This document shows, in pieces, positions 8,100 to 17,115 of a stretch of DNA of 64,000 nucleotides (position 1 is the stretch's first letter; the number at the start of each line of letters is the position of its first letter). The stretch lies in NCBI GenBank assembly GCA_900319905.1, contig ONQB01000005.1, positions 62,001-126,000 on the forward strand, written 5' to 3'. The notes beneath the pieces are model-generated. The model worked only from the letters and a program-made list of their open reading frames with translations, was not told the origin of the DNA and did no database searches. Position numbers and translations under genes: made by a program. The stretch comes from an uncultured Prevotella sp. (lineage in GTDB: Bacteria; Bacteroidota; Bacteroidia; Bacteroidales; Bacteroidaceae).

Positions 8100-10568
8100 A
8101 TGAAAATTTCATATAAGTGGCTTAAAGAGTATGTTGACTTCGACCTCACCCCGCAGGAGACAGCGGACGCGCTGACCTCTACAGGTCTTGAGGTGGATGC
8201 GTTGGATGAAGTTCAGGCCATCAAGGGCGGACTGAAGGGACTGTTTGTAGGTAAGGTGCTTACATGTGAGCCCCATCCCAATAGCGACCATCTGCATGTG
8301 ACAACCGTCGACCTTGGCAAAGGTGAACCACAACAGATTGTATGCGGTGCACCCAATGTGGCAGCCGGACAGAAGGTGATCGTGGCCGACCTCGGCTGTG
8401 TGCTGTATGACGGTGACAAGGAATTCACCATCAAGAAAAGCCGTCTCCGCGGCATCGACTCCTTCGGTATGATCTGTGCTGAGGACGAGATTGGCGTGGG
8501 CAACGACCATAGTGGCATCATCGTACTGCCCGACGACGCTGTTGTCGGAACACCGGCTGCCGAATACTACCATCTGGAAAGCGACTGGGTGATCGACATC
8601 GACATCACCGCCAACAGAGCTGACGCGCTGAGCCACTATGGTGTGGCACGCGACCTCTATGCATGGCTCGTACAACGCGGCTATAAGACCAGTCTGCACC
8701 GTCCCGACTGCTCCAAGTTCCATGTGGACAACGAGGACCTGCCTATTGACGTGGAAATCGAGAACCAAGACGCCTGCAAGCGCTATGCCTGCATCAGCAT
8801 CACTGACTGCCACGTGAAGGAAAGTCCAGACTGGCTGAAACAGAAGCTTGAGGTCATCGGCCTCCGACCCATCAACAACATCGTGGATATTACCAATTAT
8901 ATCATGATGGCCTACGGGCAGCCTATGCACTGCTTCGACGCCGACATGGTAACCGGACATAAGATCGTAGTACGCACGCAGCCCGAAGGTACAAAATTCG
9001 TAACCCTCGACGGCGTAGAGCATACCCTTGGCGAGCACGACCTGAGCATCTGCAATGCTGAAGAACCGATGTGTATCGCCGGTATCTTCGGCGGTAAAGG
9101 ATCGGGTACATATGAGACCACACACAACGTGGTGCTTGAATCTGCCTACTTCCATCCTACATGGATCCGCAAGAGCGCACGTCGTCACGGACTGAGCACG
9201 GACGCCAGCTTCCGCTTCGAGCGTGGTGTCGATCCCAATGGCACCATCTACGCCCTGAAGCAGGCCGCCATTCTTTGTCAGGAGCTGGCCGACGGCAAGG
9301 TGAGCATGCAGATCAAGGATGTTTACCCCAATCCTCTGCCCAACTTCAAGGTGAATTTGAAATACGAATACTGCGACCGACTCATTGGCAAGCAGCTGGG
9401 CCACGATACCATTAAAAGCATCGTCACCAGCCTGGAAATGAAGATTGACAGCGAGGACGAGGAAGGACTGCAGCTTACGGTCCCTGCCTATCGTGTGGAT
9501 GTGCAACGTCCCTGCGACGTAGTTGAGGACATTCTGCGTATCTATGGATATAATAACGTGGAGATTCCAACTCAGCTTAAAAGCTCACTGACCATCGAGA
9601 ACGATGAGGACAAAGAGCATAAGCTGGAGAACATCATCAGCGAGCAGCTCGTTGGCTGTGGCTTCAATGAGATACTCAACAACTCACTCACGAAGGAAAA
9701 CTATTACAACAGCGATGAGCTCAACGCTTATCCTTGGGCCAACACGGTGAAAATCATGAACCCACTGAGCACCGACCTCAGCGTGATGCGTCAGACACTG
9801 GTCTTTGGCGGACTGGAATCGCTGCTGCGCAATATCAACCGCAAGCGCGACAACCTTCGATTCTTCGAGGTGGGCAACGTCTATCGCTACACACCTGAAA
9901 AGGATGACCACGATGCGCCCATCTCTGCTTACTCACAAGAATACCACATGGGTCTGTGGGTCACAGGAAAGCGCGTACAAGGCTCCTGGGCGCATCCCGA
10001 CGAAGACAGTTCGTTCTATGAGCTGAAAGCATACGTCCAAAACATTCTCAAGCGCACAGGACTGGCTGCAGGACTGGTGGTGGAGAGTAAGAGCGATAAC
10101 AACCTCTTCGCTTATGGTTTGTCGTTGAAGACACGCAATGGCAAGGTGATTGCAGATTATGGCAAGCTCAGCCACAAGGTCACTCATGAGGCAGGCATCG
10201 ACCAGGATGTCTACTACGCAGAAATCAACTGGTCGGGTGTTGTCAAGGCCACAAAGAAGAACAAGATTGAATTCAAGCATCTGAGCAAATATCCGGCTGT
10301 GAGCCGCGACCTCGCCCTGCTCGTTGACGAGAGCGTCGAATTCGCACAGATTGAGCAGATTGCACGCCAGACAGAGAAAAAACTGCTGAAGAGCGTTTCC
10401 CTATTCGACGTTTACCAAGGCAAAAACCTGCCTGCCGGTAAGAAGAGCTATGCCGTCAACTTCATGTTCGAAGATGAAGAGCGTACGCTCACGGAGAAGC
10501 AGATCGACGCCATGATGCAGAAGCTCGTTCATAACCTCACTACAAAGTTAGGTGCTGAATTGAGATAA
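8100..10568 (+). CDS. pheT: Phenylalanine--tRNA ligase beta subunit
   Basis: An 822-residue PheRS beta chain. It begins MKISYKWLKEYVDFDLTPQE, followed by the EMAP/OB tRNA-binding domain (PHPNSDHLHVT, near 60-70), the B3/B4 editing domain, the B5 domain and a C-terminal anticodon-binding ferredoxin-like domain (KYPAVSRDLALLVDES to the end). It forms an alpha2-beta2 enzyme with PheS, which is not in the window, the usual split arrangement in this group. The frame is open upstream to an ATG at 8058, but the 8100 start matches the conserved family N-terminus. A good promoter precedes it. Confidence 0.96.
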   Translation: MKISYKWLKEYVDFDLTPQETADALTSTGLEVDALDEVQAIKGGLKGLFVGKVLTCEPHPNSDHLHVTTVDLGKGEPQQIVCGAPNVAAGQKVIVADLGCVLYDGDKEFTIKKSRLRGIDSFGMICAEDEIGVGNDHSGIIVLPDDAVVGTPAAEYYHLESDWVIDIDITANRADALSHYGVARDLYAWLVQRGYKTSLHRPDCSKFHVDNEDLPIDVEIENQDACKRYACISITDCHVKESPDWLKQKLEVIGLRPINNIVDITNYIMMAYGQPMHCFDADMVTGHKIVVRTQPEGTKFVTLDGVEHTLGEHDLSICNAEEPMCIAGIFGGKGSGTYETTHNVVLESAYFHPTWIRKSARRHGLSTDASFRFERGVDPNGTIYALKQAAILCQELADGKVSMQIKDVYPNPLPNFKVNLKYEYCDRLIGKQLGHDTIKSIVTSLEMKIDSEDEEGLQLTVPAYRVDVQRPCDVVEDILRIYGYNNVEIPTQLKSSLTIENDEDKEHKLENIISEQLVGCGFNEILNNSLTKENYYNSDELNAYPWANTVKIMNPLSTDLSVMRQTLVFGGLESLLRNINRKRDNLRFFEVGNVYRYTPEKDDHDAPISAYSQEYHMGLWVTGKRVQGSWAHPDEDSSFYELKAYVQNILKRTGLAAGLVVESKSDNNLFAYGLSLKTRNGKVIADYGKLSHKVTHEAGIDQDVYYAEINWSGVVKATKKNKIEFKHLSKYPAVSRDLALLVDESVEFAQIEQIARQTEKKLLKSVSLFDVYQGKNLPAGKKSYAVNFMFEDEERTLTEKQIDAMMQKLVHNLTTKLGAELR

Positions 10569-10617
10569 GAAAACACAACAGCAAAAACAACAAAACAACA
10601 AAATAATTATTCATCCA

Positions 10618-11364
10618 ATGGGAAGAGCATTTGAATACCGTAAGGCTACAAAACTGAAGAGATGGGGTCATATGGCCCGTACGTTCACAAAACTTGGCAA
10701 GGAGATTGCCATTGCCGTGAAAGCAGGTGGCCCCGAACCGGAAAATAATCCTCGTCTGCGTGCTATCATCGCAACCTGTAAGCGTGAGAACATGCCGAAG
10801 GACAACATCCAGCGTGCCATCAAAAACGCTATGGGTAAGGACCAGAGCGATTATAAAGAGGTGACTTACGAAGGCTACGGCCCTCATGGAATCGCCATCT
10901 TGGTGGACACACTTACCGACAACACTACCCGTACGGTAGCCGATGTGCGTTCTGTATTCAATAAGTTTAGCGGCAACCTCGGCACCACAGGTTCGCTGAG
11001 TTTCCTTTTCGACCATAAGGCTGTGTTCACCTTCAAGACGAAGGAAGGCGTAGAAATGGACGAACTGATCCTCGACCTGATTGACTACGGTGTGGATGAC
11101 GAATACGACACTGACGAAGAGGCTGGTGAGACCACAATCTATGGAGCACCGACAAGCTTCGGCGACATTCAGAAATATCTTGAGGACAATGGCTTCGAAA
11201 TCACAAGCGCCGAGTTCACCTACATCCCCAACGACCTCAAGGACCTGCCTGCCGACCAGCGAGAGACCATTGACAAGATGGTGGAGAAGCTCGAGGACTT
11301 CGATGATGTGCAGAACGTCTACACCAACCTCAAGCCCGCCGAGGACGATGGTGAAGAGGAATAG
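10618..11364 (+). CDS. yebC: YebC/PmpR family transcriptional/translation factor
   Basis: A 248-residue protein with the family N-terminus (MGRAFEYRKATKLKRWGHMARTF), the conserved NNPRLRAIIATCKRENMPKDNIQRAI helix and an acidic C-terminus (EDDGEEE). Members are described as DNA-binding regulators in some species and, more recently, as translation factors helping ribosomes at proline stretches. Which applies here is not visible. It follows pheT by 49 bases of AT-rich sequence on the same strand and ends before a strong terminator. Confidence 0.93.
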   Translation: MGRAFEYRKATKLKRWGHMARTFTKLGKEIAIAVKAGGPEPENNPRLRAIIATCKRENMPKDNIQRAIKNAMGKDQSDYKEVTYEGYGPHGIAILVDTLTDNTTRTVADVRSVFNKFSGNLGTTGSLSFLFDHKAVFTFKTKEGVEMDELILDLIDYGVDDEYDTDEEAGETTIYGAPTSFGDIQKYLEDNGFEITSAEFTYIPNDLKDLPADQRETIDKMVEKLEDFDDVQNVYTNLKPAEDDGEEE

Positions 11365-11486
11365 GAAGTTAATTTACAAGTAGACATAACAAAGAAATCA
11401 AAAAAGAAATATCAAGAAGGAATAACAGAATAATCTTACAGGACAAACGTCCTATCGGTTATTGAATGCTTATTCCTGTTGACCAT

Positions 11487-11523
11487 AAAAAAAGCTGCAG
11501 GCATCACTCCTGCAGCTTTTTTG
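11487..11523. terminator. Bidirectional Rho-independent terminator between yebC and maeB
   Basis: A perfect stem AAAAAAGCTGCAG / CTGCAGCTTTTTT with a 9-base loop, A-rich on the left and T-rich on the right, lies between convergent genes and can serve both strands. Confidence 0.9.
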
Positions 11524-11578
11524 TTTATTTCTTTATTAAGCTTAGTTGTCACTTAAAAAGAATTCCCTTCTTTTAATG

Positions 11579-13867
11579 CTATTTCTGCTGCTTCAGCTTA
11601 TCAACATACGCATCAATCACAGCAACAGCAACGACATTGACCACATCACGCACACTAGCCTCAAAGTCAGTGAAGTGAATAGGCTTATTCAATCCCATCT
11701 GCACAGGGCCGATGATCTCACAGTCCGGATCAAGTGCCTGCATCAGCTTATAGCTACTGTTGGCTGAGCTCATGTTCGGGAAGACAAGCGTGTTGACGTT
11801 CTTGCCTTTAAGGCGTGTGAAGGGATACTTGTCATCACGAAGCTCACGGTTGAGTGCGAAGTTAATCTGCATCTCACCATCAATAGGCAGATCAGGATAA
11901 TCCTGCTGCATCTTCTCCACAGCCTGATGAACTTTCACCGGCGAACCGATTTCATCGGTGCCGAAGTTGGAATAGCTTATCATCGCTATGACAGGATCAT
12001 TGTTGAAGAACTTCACGGTATGAGCAGCAAGCCTTGCAACATCGTACAATACATTCTGGTCAGGATGGCGGTTGATTAAAGTATCAGCCAAATAGAAAAC
12101 ACCCTTCTTCGTGTTAAGGATATGCATTGTAGCGAAAGTGTTGTAGTCCTTTCGGATGCCAATTACTTCCTTAGCAACCTTAATAGTGTTGCTGTACTTT
12201 GTGTAAAGACCGGTAACGAAAGCATCGGCATCGCCCTGCTCCACCATCGACATGCCAAAGTAGTTACGCTCATACATCTTATCGTATGCCTCTTCGAAGG
12301 TAACACCCTGACGCGCGCGCTTCTCTGCCAAGTGCTTGGCGTAGGTTGCACGGTTACCCTGCTCATTATCAGCACGCATATCAACGATCTCTACCCCAGT
12401 CAAGTCAAGCTTCAAACGTTTGGCCAAACGATTGAGACGGTCTGGATTGCCTAAAAGAATAGGATGGCAGATACCCTCCTGCAGAGCCTGTACGGCTGCC
12501 TTCATCATCGTAGGATGGCCACCTTCAGCAAAGACCACACGCTGCGGATGAAGGGCTGCTGTAGAATGAAGCGTACGCGTAAGCTTGGTTTCCTGCCCCA
12601 GCAACTCGCGAAGATGATCCTTATACGCATCCCAATCCGTAATCTCATGACGGGCAACACCACTTTCGATAGCAGCCTTAGCCACAGCTGCAGACACTTC
12701 GGTAATCAAACGAGGATCGACAGGTTTCGGAATGAAATACTTCGGACCGAACTGAAGATCGTTCACATGATACACCTCGTTCACGATGTCAGGCACCGGC
12801 TGTTTGGCCAAATCGGCAATTGCTCTTACAGCTGCAAGCTTCATCTCTTCGTTGATGGCCTTGGCATGTACATCCAATGCACCACGGAAGATATAAGGGA
12901 AGCCGATGACATTATTGATTTGGTTAGGATAGTCTGAGCGTCCGGTAGACATCAAGATATCGGGACGGGCAGCAACAGCATCTTCATAGGAAATCTCAGG
13001 AACTGGGTTAGCCAATGCAAACACTATTGGCATGTGAGCCATCGAGCGAACCATGTCCTGTGAAAGAACATTACCTTTGGACAGACCAACAAAGACGTCA
13101 GCACCCTTGATTGCTTCTTCAAGCGTATGAATGTCGGTACGATCAGTAGCAAACTCTGCCTTCTGCTCATTTACATGGTCACGACCTTTGTAGATAACGC
13201 CTCTTGAGTCCAACATGACGATATTCTCATGCTTGGCTCCAAGAGAGCAATACAACTTAGTACAGCTGATAGCAGCGGCACCAGCGCCATTGACAACGAT
13301 CTTGGCATCCTCGATCTTCTTGCCTGCAACCTCCAATGCATTCAGCAAACCTGCGGCTGAGATTATAGCAGTGCCATGCTGGTCATCATGCATTACAGGG
13401 ATATCCAGGTTCTTCTTCAGTCTGTTTTCTATATAGAAGCACTCAGGGGCCTTGATATCTTCAAGGTTGATACCGCCGAAAGTAGGAGCGATCTTCTCCA
13501 CAGCCTCGCAGAACTTCTCAGGATCCTTCTCATTTACTTCGATATCGAAGACATCAATACCTCCGTATATCTTGAAAAGAAGCCCTTTGCCTTCCATGAC
13601 AGGCTTACCGCTCATAGCACCTATATCGCCCAGGCCGAGCACTGCAGTGCCATTCGAAATGACAGCCACCAAATTGCCTTTATCGGTATATTTGTAGACA
13701 TCGTCGGGATTTTTTTGAATCTCCAGACAAGGGAAAGCCACACCAGGCGAATATGCCAAGCTCAAATCCGTTTGTGTACGATAAGGCTTTGTGGGCTTTA
13801 CCTCAATTTTGCCAGGCCTGCCATTATGGTGGTAAGCGAGAGCAGCTTCTTTCGTAATCTTTACCAT
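11579..13867 (-). CDS. maeB: NADP-dependent malic enzyme with phosphotransacetylase-like C-terminal domain
   Basis: A 762-residue MaeB-type protein. Residues 1 to about 430 are the malic enzyme, with MHDDQHGTAIISAAGLLNAL and the NAD(P) motif KIVVNGAGAAAISC. About 435-762 resembles phosphate acetyltransferase (HPQRVVFAEGGHP onward), usually regulatory in this class. It converts malate to pyruvate with NADP reduction. The length is standard for the fused bacterial form. It is divergent from a TetR-type regulator across a 141-base region, so control by that regulator is plausible but unproven. Confidence 0.95.
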   Translation of the reverse strand: MVKITKEAALAYHHNGRPGKIEVKPTKPYRTQTDLSLAYSPGVAFPCLEIQKNPDDVYKYTDKGNLVAVISNGTAVLGLGDIGAMSGKPVMEGKGLLFKIYGGIDVFDIEVNEKDPEKFCEAVEKIAPTFGGINLEDIKAPECFYIENRLKKNLDIPVMHDDQHGTAIISAAGLLNALEVAGKKIEDAKIVVNGAGAAAISCTKLYCSLGAKHENIVMLDSRGVIYKGRDHVNEQKAEFATDRTDIHTLEEAIKGADVFVGLSKGNVLSQDMVRSMAHMPIVFALANPVPEISYEDAVAARPDILMSTGRSDYPNQINNVIGFPYIFRGALDVHAKAINEEMKLAAVRAIADLAKQPVPDIVNEVYHVNDLQFGPKYFIPKPVDPRLITEVSAAVAKAAIESGVARHEITDWDAYKDHLRELLGQETKLTRTLHSTAALHPQRVVFAEGGHPTMMKAAVQALQEGICHPILLGNPDRLNRLAKRLKLDLTGVEIVDMRADNEQGNRATYAKHLAEKRARQGVTFEEAYDKMYERNYFGMSMVEQGDADAFVTGLYTKYSNTIKVAKEVIGIRKDYNTFATMHILNTKKGVFYLADTLINRHPDQNVLYDVARLAAHTVKFFNNDPVIAMISYSNFGTDEIGSPVKVHQAVEKMQQDYPDLPIDGEMQINFALNRELRDDKYPFTRLKGKNVNTLVFPNMSSANSSYKLMQALDPDCEIIGPVQMGLNKPIHFTDFEASVRDVVNVVAVAVIDAYVDKLKQQK

Positions 13868-13985
13868 ATTTTTATGCTTTAATGGTTAACTCTATGCTTT
13901 CTAAAACAGAGTATTCTTTAATACCCATTCCACATGCAAAATTAATAAAAACTATTAAATCAGATATAGTTTTTTCTTTTTTTTG

Positions 13986-13993
13986 TAATTTTG
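13986..13993 (+). promoter_or_regulatory. -7 element of the TetR-family gene
   Basis: TAATTTTG fits the -7 consensus; no clear -33 TTTG is present, only T-rich sequence. The predicted start near 14000 leaves a leader of about 10 bases before the ATG at 14009. Confidence 0.55.
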
Positions 13994-14008
13994 CAAACAA
14001 AAAAAGGT

Positions 14009-14644
14009 ATGGGTAATACTAGCAGTTCAACAGAATACAAGCAGATCCTTTATCGAAAGATCATCACAGCCGCCAATGAGGCATTTACGACCAAAGGAGT
14101 ACGTGCAGTGAAAATGGATGATCTGGCTAAGTCATTGTCTATTTCCAAGAGAACATTATACGAAATATTCGATGATAAGGAACAGTTACTGTTAGCATGC
14201 GTCGATGAGGGTTACAAGACATTTCGTAATGAAATGGAAAGGTTCATTGCAAAGACTAATCCCTCTCCCATCGCCATCATCCTTGAATTTTATCGTGTTC
14301 AGATGATACGCCTTTCAAATGTGACGCCAGAGTTTTATGAAGATATTGATCGGTATCCGAAGGTCGTAGAATGGTTCAGACTGAACAAAATCAAGAATAG
14401 AGGAGAAACAAAAAAATTCTTCGATCAAGGCATGAAGGAAGGTTATTTTGTCAACAACATCGACTTTTCTCTTATTTCCATGGCAGGAGATGCCATAAGA
14501 GAGTATATCAGTAGCCGCCAATTACTCCGTCAGTACAGCATGAAAAAGATATTTCATGACGTTGTCTTCACATTTATCCGAGGCTTCTGTACGCAAAAGG
14601 GAATCACGGAGTTAGATCACAATATCAGCAAGATCAAAGTCTAA
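14009..14644 (+). CDS. TetR/AcrR family transcriptional regulator
   Basis: A 211-residue one-component regulator. The helix-turn-helix is near residues 22-62 (AFTTKGVRAVKMDDLAKSLS then ISKRTLYEIFDDKEQLL). The rest is a helical ligand-binding domain with no recognisable ligand signature. The frame continues upstream to a TTG inside the promoter -7 box, so the ATG at 14009 is preferred. It lies divergent from maeB and upstream of the carboxyltransferase locus; either may be a target. AT content is higher than in the neighbouring enzymes. Confidence 0.88.
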   Translation: MGNTSSSTEYKQILYRKIITAANEAFTTKGVRAVKMDDLAKSLSISKRTLYEIFDDKEQLLLACVDEGYKTFRNEMERFIAKTNPSPIAIILEFYRVQMIRLSNVTPEFYEDIDRYPKVVEWFRLNKIKNRGETKKFFDQGMKEGYFVNNIDFSLISMAGDAIREYISSRQLLRQYSMKKIFHDVVFTFIRGFCTQKGITELDHNISKIKV

Positions 14645-14732
14645 CGAATGGCAATCATACCGTTGACGATGCGCATATAAAAGAATAGCGTAAATAATAA
14701 TACTTAGAATACTTTATCTCGTTTTTAATTAG

Positions 14733-14740
14733 TAATTTTG
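14733..14740 (+). promoter_or_regulatory. -7 element of the carboxyltransferase locus
   Basis: TAATTTTG lies about 38 bases before the mmdA ATG. The -33 region (TTTA near 14712) is a poor match, so strength is uncertain. Confidence 0.55.
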
Positions 14741-14777
14741 CAGACAGTATCTATAAATCTGAATAATATTCACAACT

Positions 14778-16343
14778 ATGAGTAAGCAAACTGAGAAGAT
14801 TAAGGAACTCGTTGCCAAACGTGAGCAGGCATACCTCGGTGGCGGACAGAAAGCTATCGACAAGCAACATGCACGCGGCAAATACACGGCCCGCGAGCGT
14901 ATTGAAATGCTTGTAGACAAAGGAAGTTTCGAAGAGTACGATATGTTCAAGCTTCATCGCTGTCACAACTTCGGCATGGAAAAGAAGCAATTCCTTGGCG
15001 ACGGCGTGGTAGCTGGTTCAGCCACGATTGATGGCCGACTGGTTTATGTCTATGCTCAAGACTTTACCGTCAACGGTGGTTCTCTGTCTGAGACCATGGC
15101 TCAAAAGATTTGTAAAGTCATGGACATGGCTATGCGCAATGGTGCTCCGGTCATTTGTATGAACGACTCAGGTGGTGCCCGCATACAAGAAGGCATCTCT
15201 GCCCTGGCCGGCTACGGTGAGATCTTTGAGCGCAACATTCTTGCCTCGGGTGTCATTCCACAGATCTCTGCCATCATGGGCCCCTGCGCAGGCGGTGCTG
15301 TATACTCTCCTGCCCTTACCGATTTCATCATCATGACAGAGGGAACAAGCTACATGTTCCTCACAGGTCCGAAGGTGGTGAAGACTGTTACCGGCGAGGA
15401 TATCGATTCCGAGCATCTGGGTGGTGCCAGTGTGCACGCCAGCAAGAGCGGTGTGACGAGCTTTACTGCCAAGACCGAGGAAGAATGCATGGCTATGATC
15501 AAGACCTTGCTGAGCTACATTCCTTCCAACAACACCGAAGAGGCTCCTCGTGTGGAATGCACCGACCCCATCGACCGGAAGGCTGACCTTCTCAACGAGA
15601 TTCTGCCCGACGACCCCAACAAGGCCTACGATATGTACAAGGTCATCACTGCCATCACCGACAATGGTGAGTTCTTCGAGGTACAGCCCAAGTTTGCCAA
15701 GAACATCATCACCGGCTTTGCCCATTTCAATGGCCAGAGTGTCGGCATCGTAGCCAACCAACCATCAGCCTATGCCGGTGTGCTTGATGTGAATGCCAGC
15801 CGCAAGGGTGCCCGCTTCGTGCGATTCTGCGATGCTTTCAACATTCCTATTGTCAGTCTTGTAGATGTCCCCGGTTTCCTTCCCGGCACCGGTCAGGAAT
15901 ACAACGCCGTTATCTTGCATGGAGCACAGCTGCTGTACGCTTATGGAGAGGCTACTGTTCCAAAGATTACCATCACGCTGCGTAAGAGCTACGGAGGCAG
16001 TCACATCGTGATGGGCTGCAAGCAACTGCGTTCCGACCTCAACTTTGCATGGCCCACAGCAGAGATTGCCGTGATGGGTGCCTCTGGTGCCGTGGCCATC
16101 CTTTGCGGCAAGGAAGCCAAAGCCATCAAGGAACAAGGCGGCGATGTAAAGGCTTTCCTTGCTGAGAAAGAAGAGGAATACACCGAGACATTTGCCAATC
16201 CTTACCAGGCAGCCCAGTTCGGCTATATCGACGACGTCATTGAACCCCGCAACACACGTTTCCGCATCTGCCGTGGTCTGGCTCAGCTTGCTCACAAGCG
16301 TCAGTCACTTCCCGCCAAGAAGCACGGATGCATGCCTATGTAA
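14778..16343 (+). CDS. mmdA: Acyl-CoA carboxyltransferase subunit (methylmalonyl-CoA decarboxylase alpha / propionyl-CoA carboxylase beta)
   Basis: A 521-residue carboxyltransferase with the two crotonase-like halves of the family. The first half has MNDSGGARIQEGISALAGYGEIF and the oxyanion segment MGPCAGGAVYSPALTDF; the second has DVPGFLPGTGQEY and KSYGGSHIVMG. It transfers a carboxyl group between biotin on the carrier protein and an acyl-CoA, probably (2S)-methylmalonyl-CoA/propionyl-CoA in the succinate-propionate pathway. It is followed by a 49-aa protein and a biotin carrier, as in Bacteroidota mmd loci. Decarboxylase and carboxylase functions cannot be separated from this subunit alone. 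Confidence 0.9.
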   Translation: MSKQTEKIKELVAKREQAYLGGGQKAIDKQHARGKYTARERIEMLVDKGSFEEYDMFKLHRCHNFGMEKKQFLGDGVVAGSATIDGRLVYVYAQDFTVNGGSLSETMAQKICKVMDMAMRNGAPVICMNDSGGARIQEGISALAGYGEIFERNILASGVIPQISAIMGPCAGGAVYSPALTDFIIMTEGTSYMFLTGPKVVKTVTGEDIDSEHLGGASVHASKSGVTSFTAKTEEECMAMIKTLLSYIPSNNTEEAPRVECTDPIDRKADLLNEILPDDPNKAYDMYKVITAITDNGEFFEVQPKFAKNIITGFAHFNGQSVGIVANQPSAYAGVLDVNASRKGARFVRFCDAFNIPIVSLVDVPGFLPGTGQEYNAVILHGAQLLYAYGEATVPKITITLRKSYGGSHIVMGCKQLRSDLNFAWPTAEIAVMGASGAVAILCGKEAKAIKEQGGDVKAFLAEKEEEYTETFANPYQAAQFGYIDDVIEPRNTRFRICRGLAQLAHKRQSLPAKKHGCMPM

Positions 16344-16413
16344 TGTGTTGGCAAAACAACAGCAACATAGCAGTAATATAATAAGGTAGAAACATTAAAA
16401 GCTCATTTGGTAA

Positions 16414-16563
16414 ATGGACAAAAACATATTCGCCGCTATCGCCATGGCAATCTACGAATTCCAAGGCAACAACGTGCATGACAAAGAGCCCGGCATCATT
16501 ACCATCAAGCCTAAGCAGACAATGTGGGATGCCAAGCAGTTTACATTCACCGCAAAACCATAA
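16414..16563 (+). CDS. 49-aa small protein of the mmd locus
   Basis: Reads MDKNIFAAIAMAIYEFQGNN then VHDKEPGIITIKPKQTMWDA and ends KQFTFTAKP. In Bacteroidota a small protein with this AIAMAxYE...VHD pattern sits between the carboxyltransferase and biotin-carrier genes; I know of no defined role. It has no convincing membrane helix, so it does not look like a gamma (OadG) anchor subunit. It starts 70 bases after mmdA and ends 5 bases before the biotin carrier ATG. Confidence 0.75.
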   Translation: MDKNIFAAIAMAIYEFQGNNVHDKEPGIITIKPKQTMWDAKQFTFTAKP

Positions 16564-16568
16564 ATAAT

Positions 16569-17003
16569 ATGAACCAGTTCAAATATACCATCAATGGCAA
16601 GACTTACGAAGTTGAGATCGAGGAAATTAACGAGAAGTCAAACATTGCCAACGTAAAGGTCAACGGTCAGCTCTTTGAGGTCGAAATGGAAAAACCGGCC
16701 GAAGAAGAGAAGAAGAAAGTGGTGCTCGGCAAGCCTGTTGCCGATGACAACGACGCACAGCCCGCAGCCGGAGCTGCCAACGTGAACACCGCCAATGCGG
16801 TAAAGGCACCTCTGCCAGGCACCATCACCGACATCAAAGTTAAGGTTGGCGACGAGGTAAAGGCCGGAGACGCGCTTCTCGTACTCGAAGCCATGAAGAT
16901 GGCCAACAACATCGAAGCAGAGAAAGAAGGCAAAGTAACCGCTGTCTGCGTCAAGGTTGGACAGAGCGTCATGGAGGAAGACCCGCTCGTTGTTATAGAA
17001 TAA
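16569..17003 (+). CDS. mmdC: Biotin carboxyl carrier protein of the decarboxylase/carboxylase
   Basis: A 144-residue protein with an N-terminal beta region (MNQFKYTINGKTYEVEIEEI), an Ala/Asn-rich linker (about 60-78) and a C-terminal biotinyl domain with LEAMKM, Lys110 being the predicted biotinylation site. The frame is open further upstream, but the ATG at 16569 matches the family N-terminus and lies just after the 49-aa gene. It is the last gene of the locus, with a terminator 20 bases downstream. A membrane beta (sodium pump) subunit would often follow in this group and is absent here. Confidence 0.9.
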   Translation: MNQFKYTINGKTYEVEIEEINEKSNIANVKVNGQLFEVEMEKPAEEEKKKVVLGKPVADDNDAQPAAGAANVNTANAVKAPLPGTITDIKVKVGDEVKAGDALLVLEAMKMANNIEAEKEGKVTAVCVKVGQSVMEEDPLVVIE

Positions 17004-17023
17004 GCACATAGAACAAACTATAA

Positions 17024-17063
17024 ATCGCCCGATTTTGTGTGAATTGATGCAAAATCGGGCGAT
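17024..17063 (+). terminator. Rho-independent terminator after the biotin carrier gene
   Basis: A 14-bp perfect stem (ATCGCCCGATTTTG at 17024-17037 with its complement at 17050-17063) and 12-base loop, followed by TGTTTGTTATTT. Confidence 0.88.
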
Positions 17064-17081
17064 TGTTTGTTATTTATTTTG

Positions 17082-17089
17082 TAACTTTG
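17082..17089 (+). promoter_or_regulatory. -7 element of the GT5 gene
   Basis: TAACTTTG, 26 bases before the ATG at 17116. TTG at 17063-17065 gives only 16-base spacing, so the -33 box is weak or overlaps the terminator. Confidence 0.55.
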
Positions 17090-17115
17090 CACCCAAAACT
17101 AGAATAAAATCAATA

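Noticed and set aside
8109-9506. 465-residue minus-strand open frame
   Set aside because: Antisense to pheT, with no protein-family motif.
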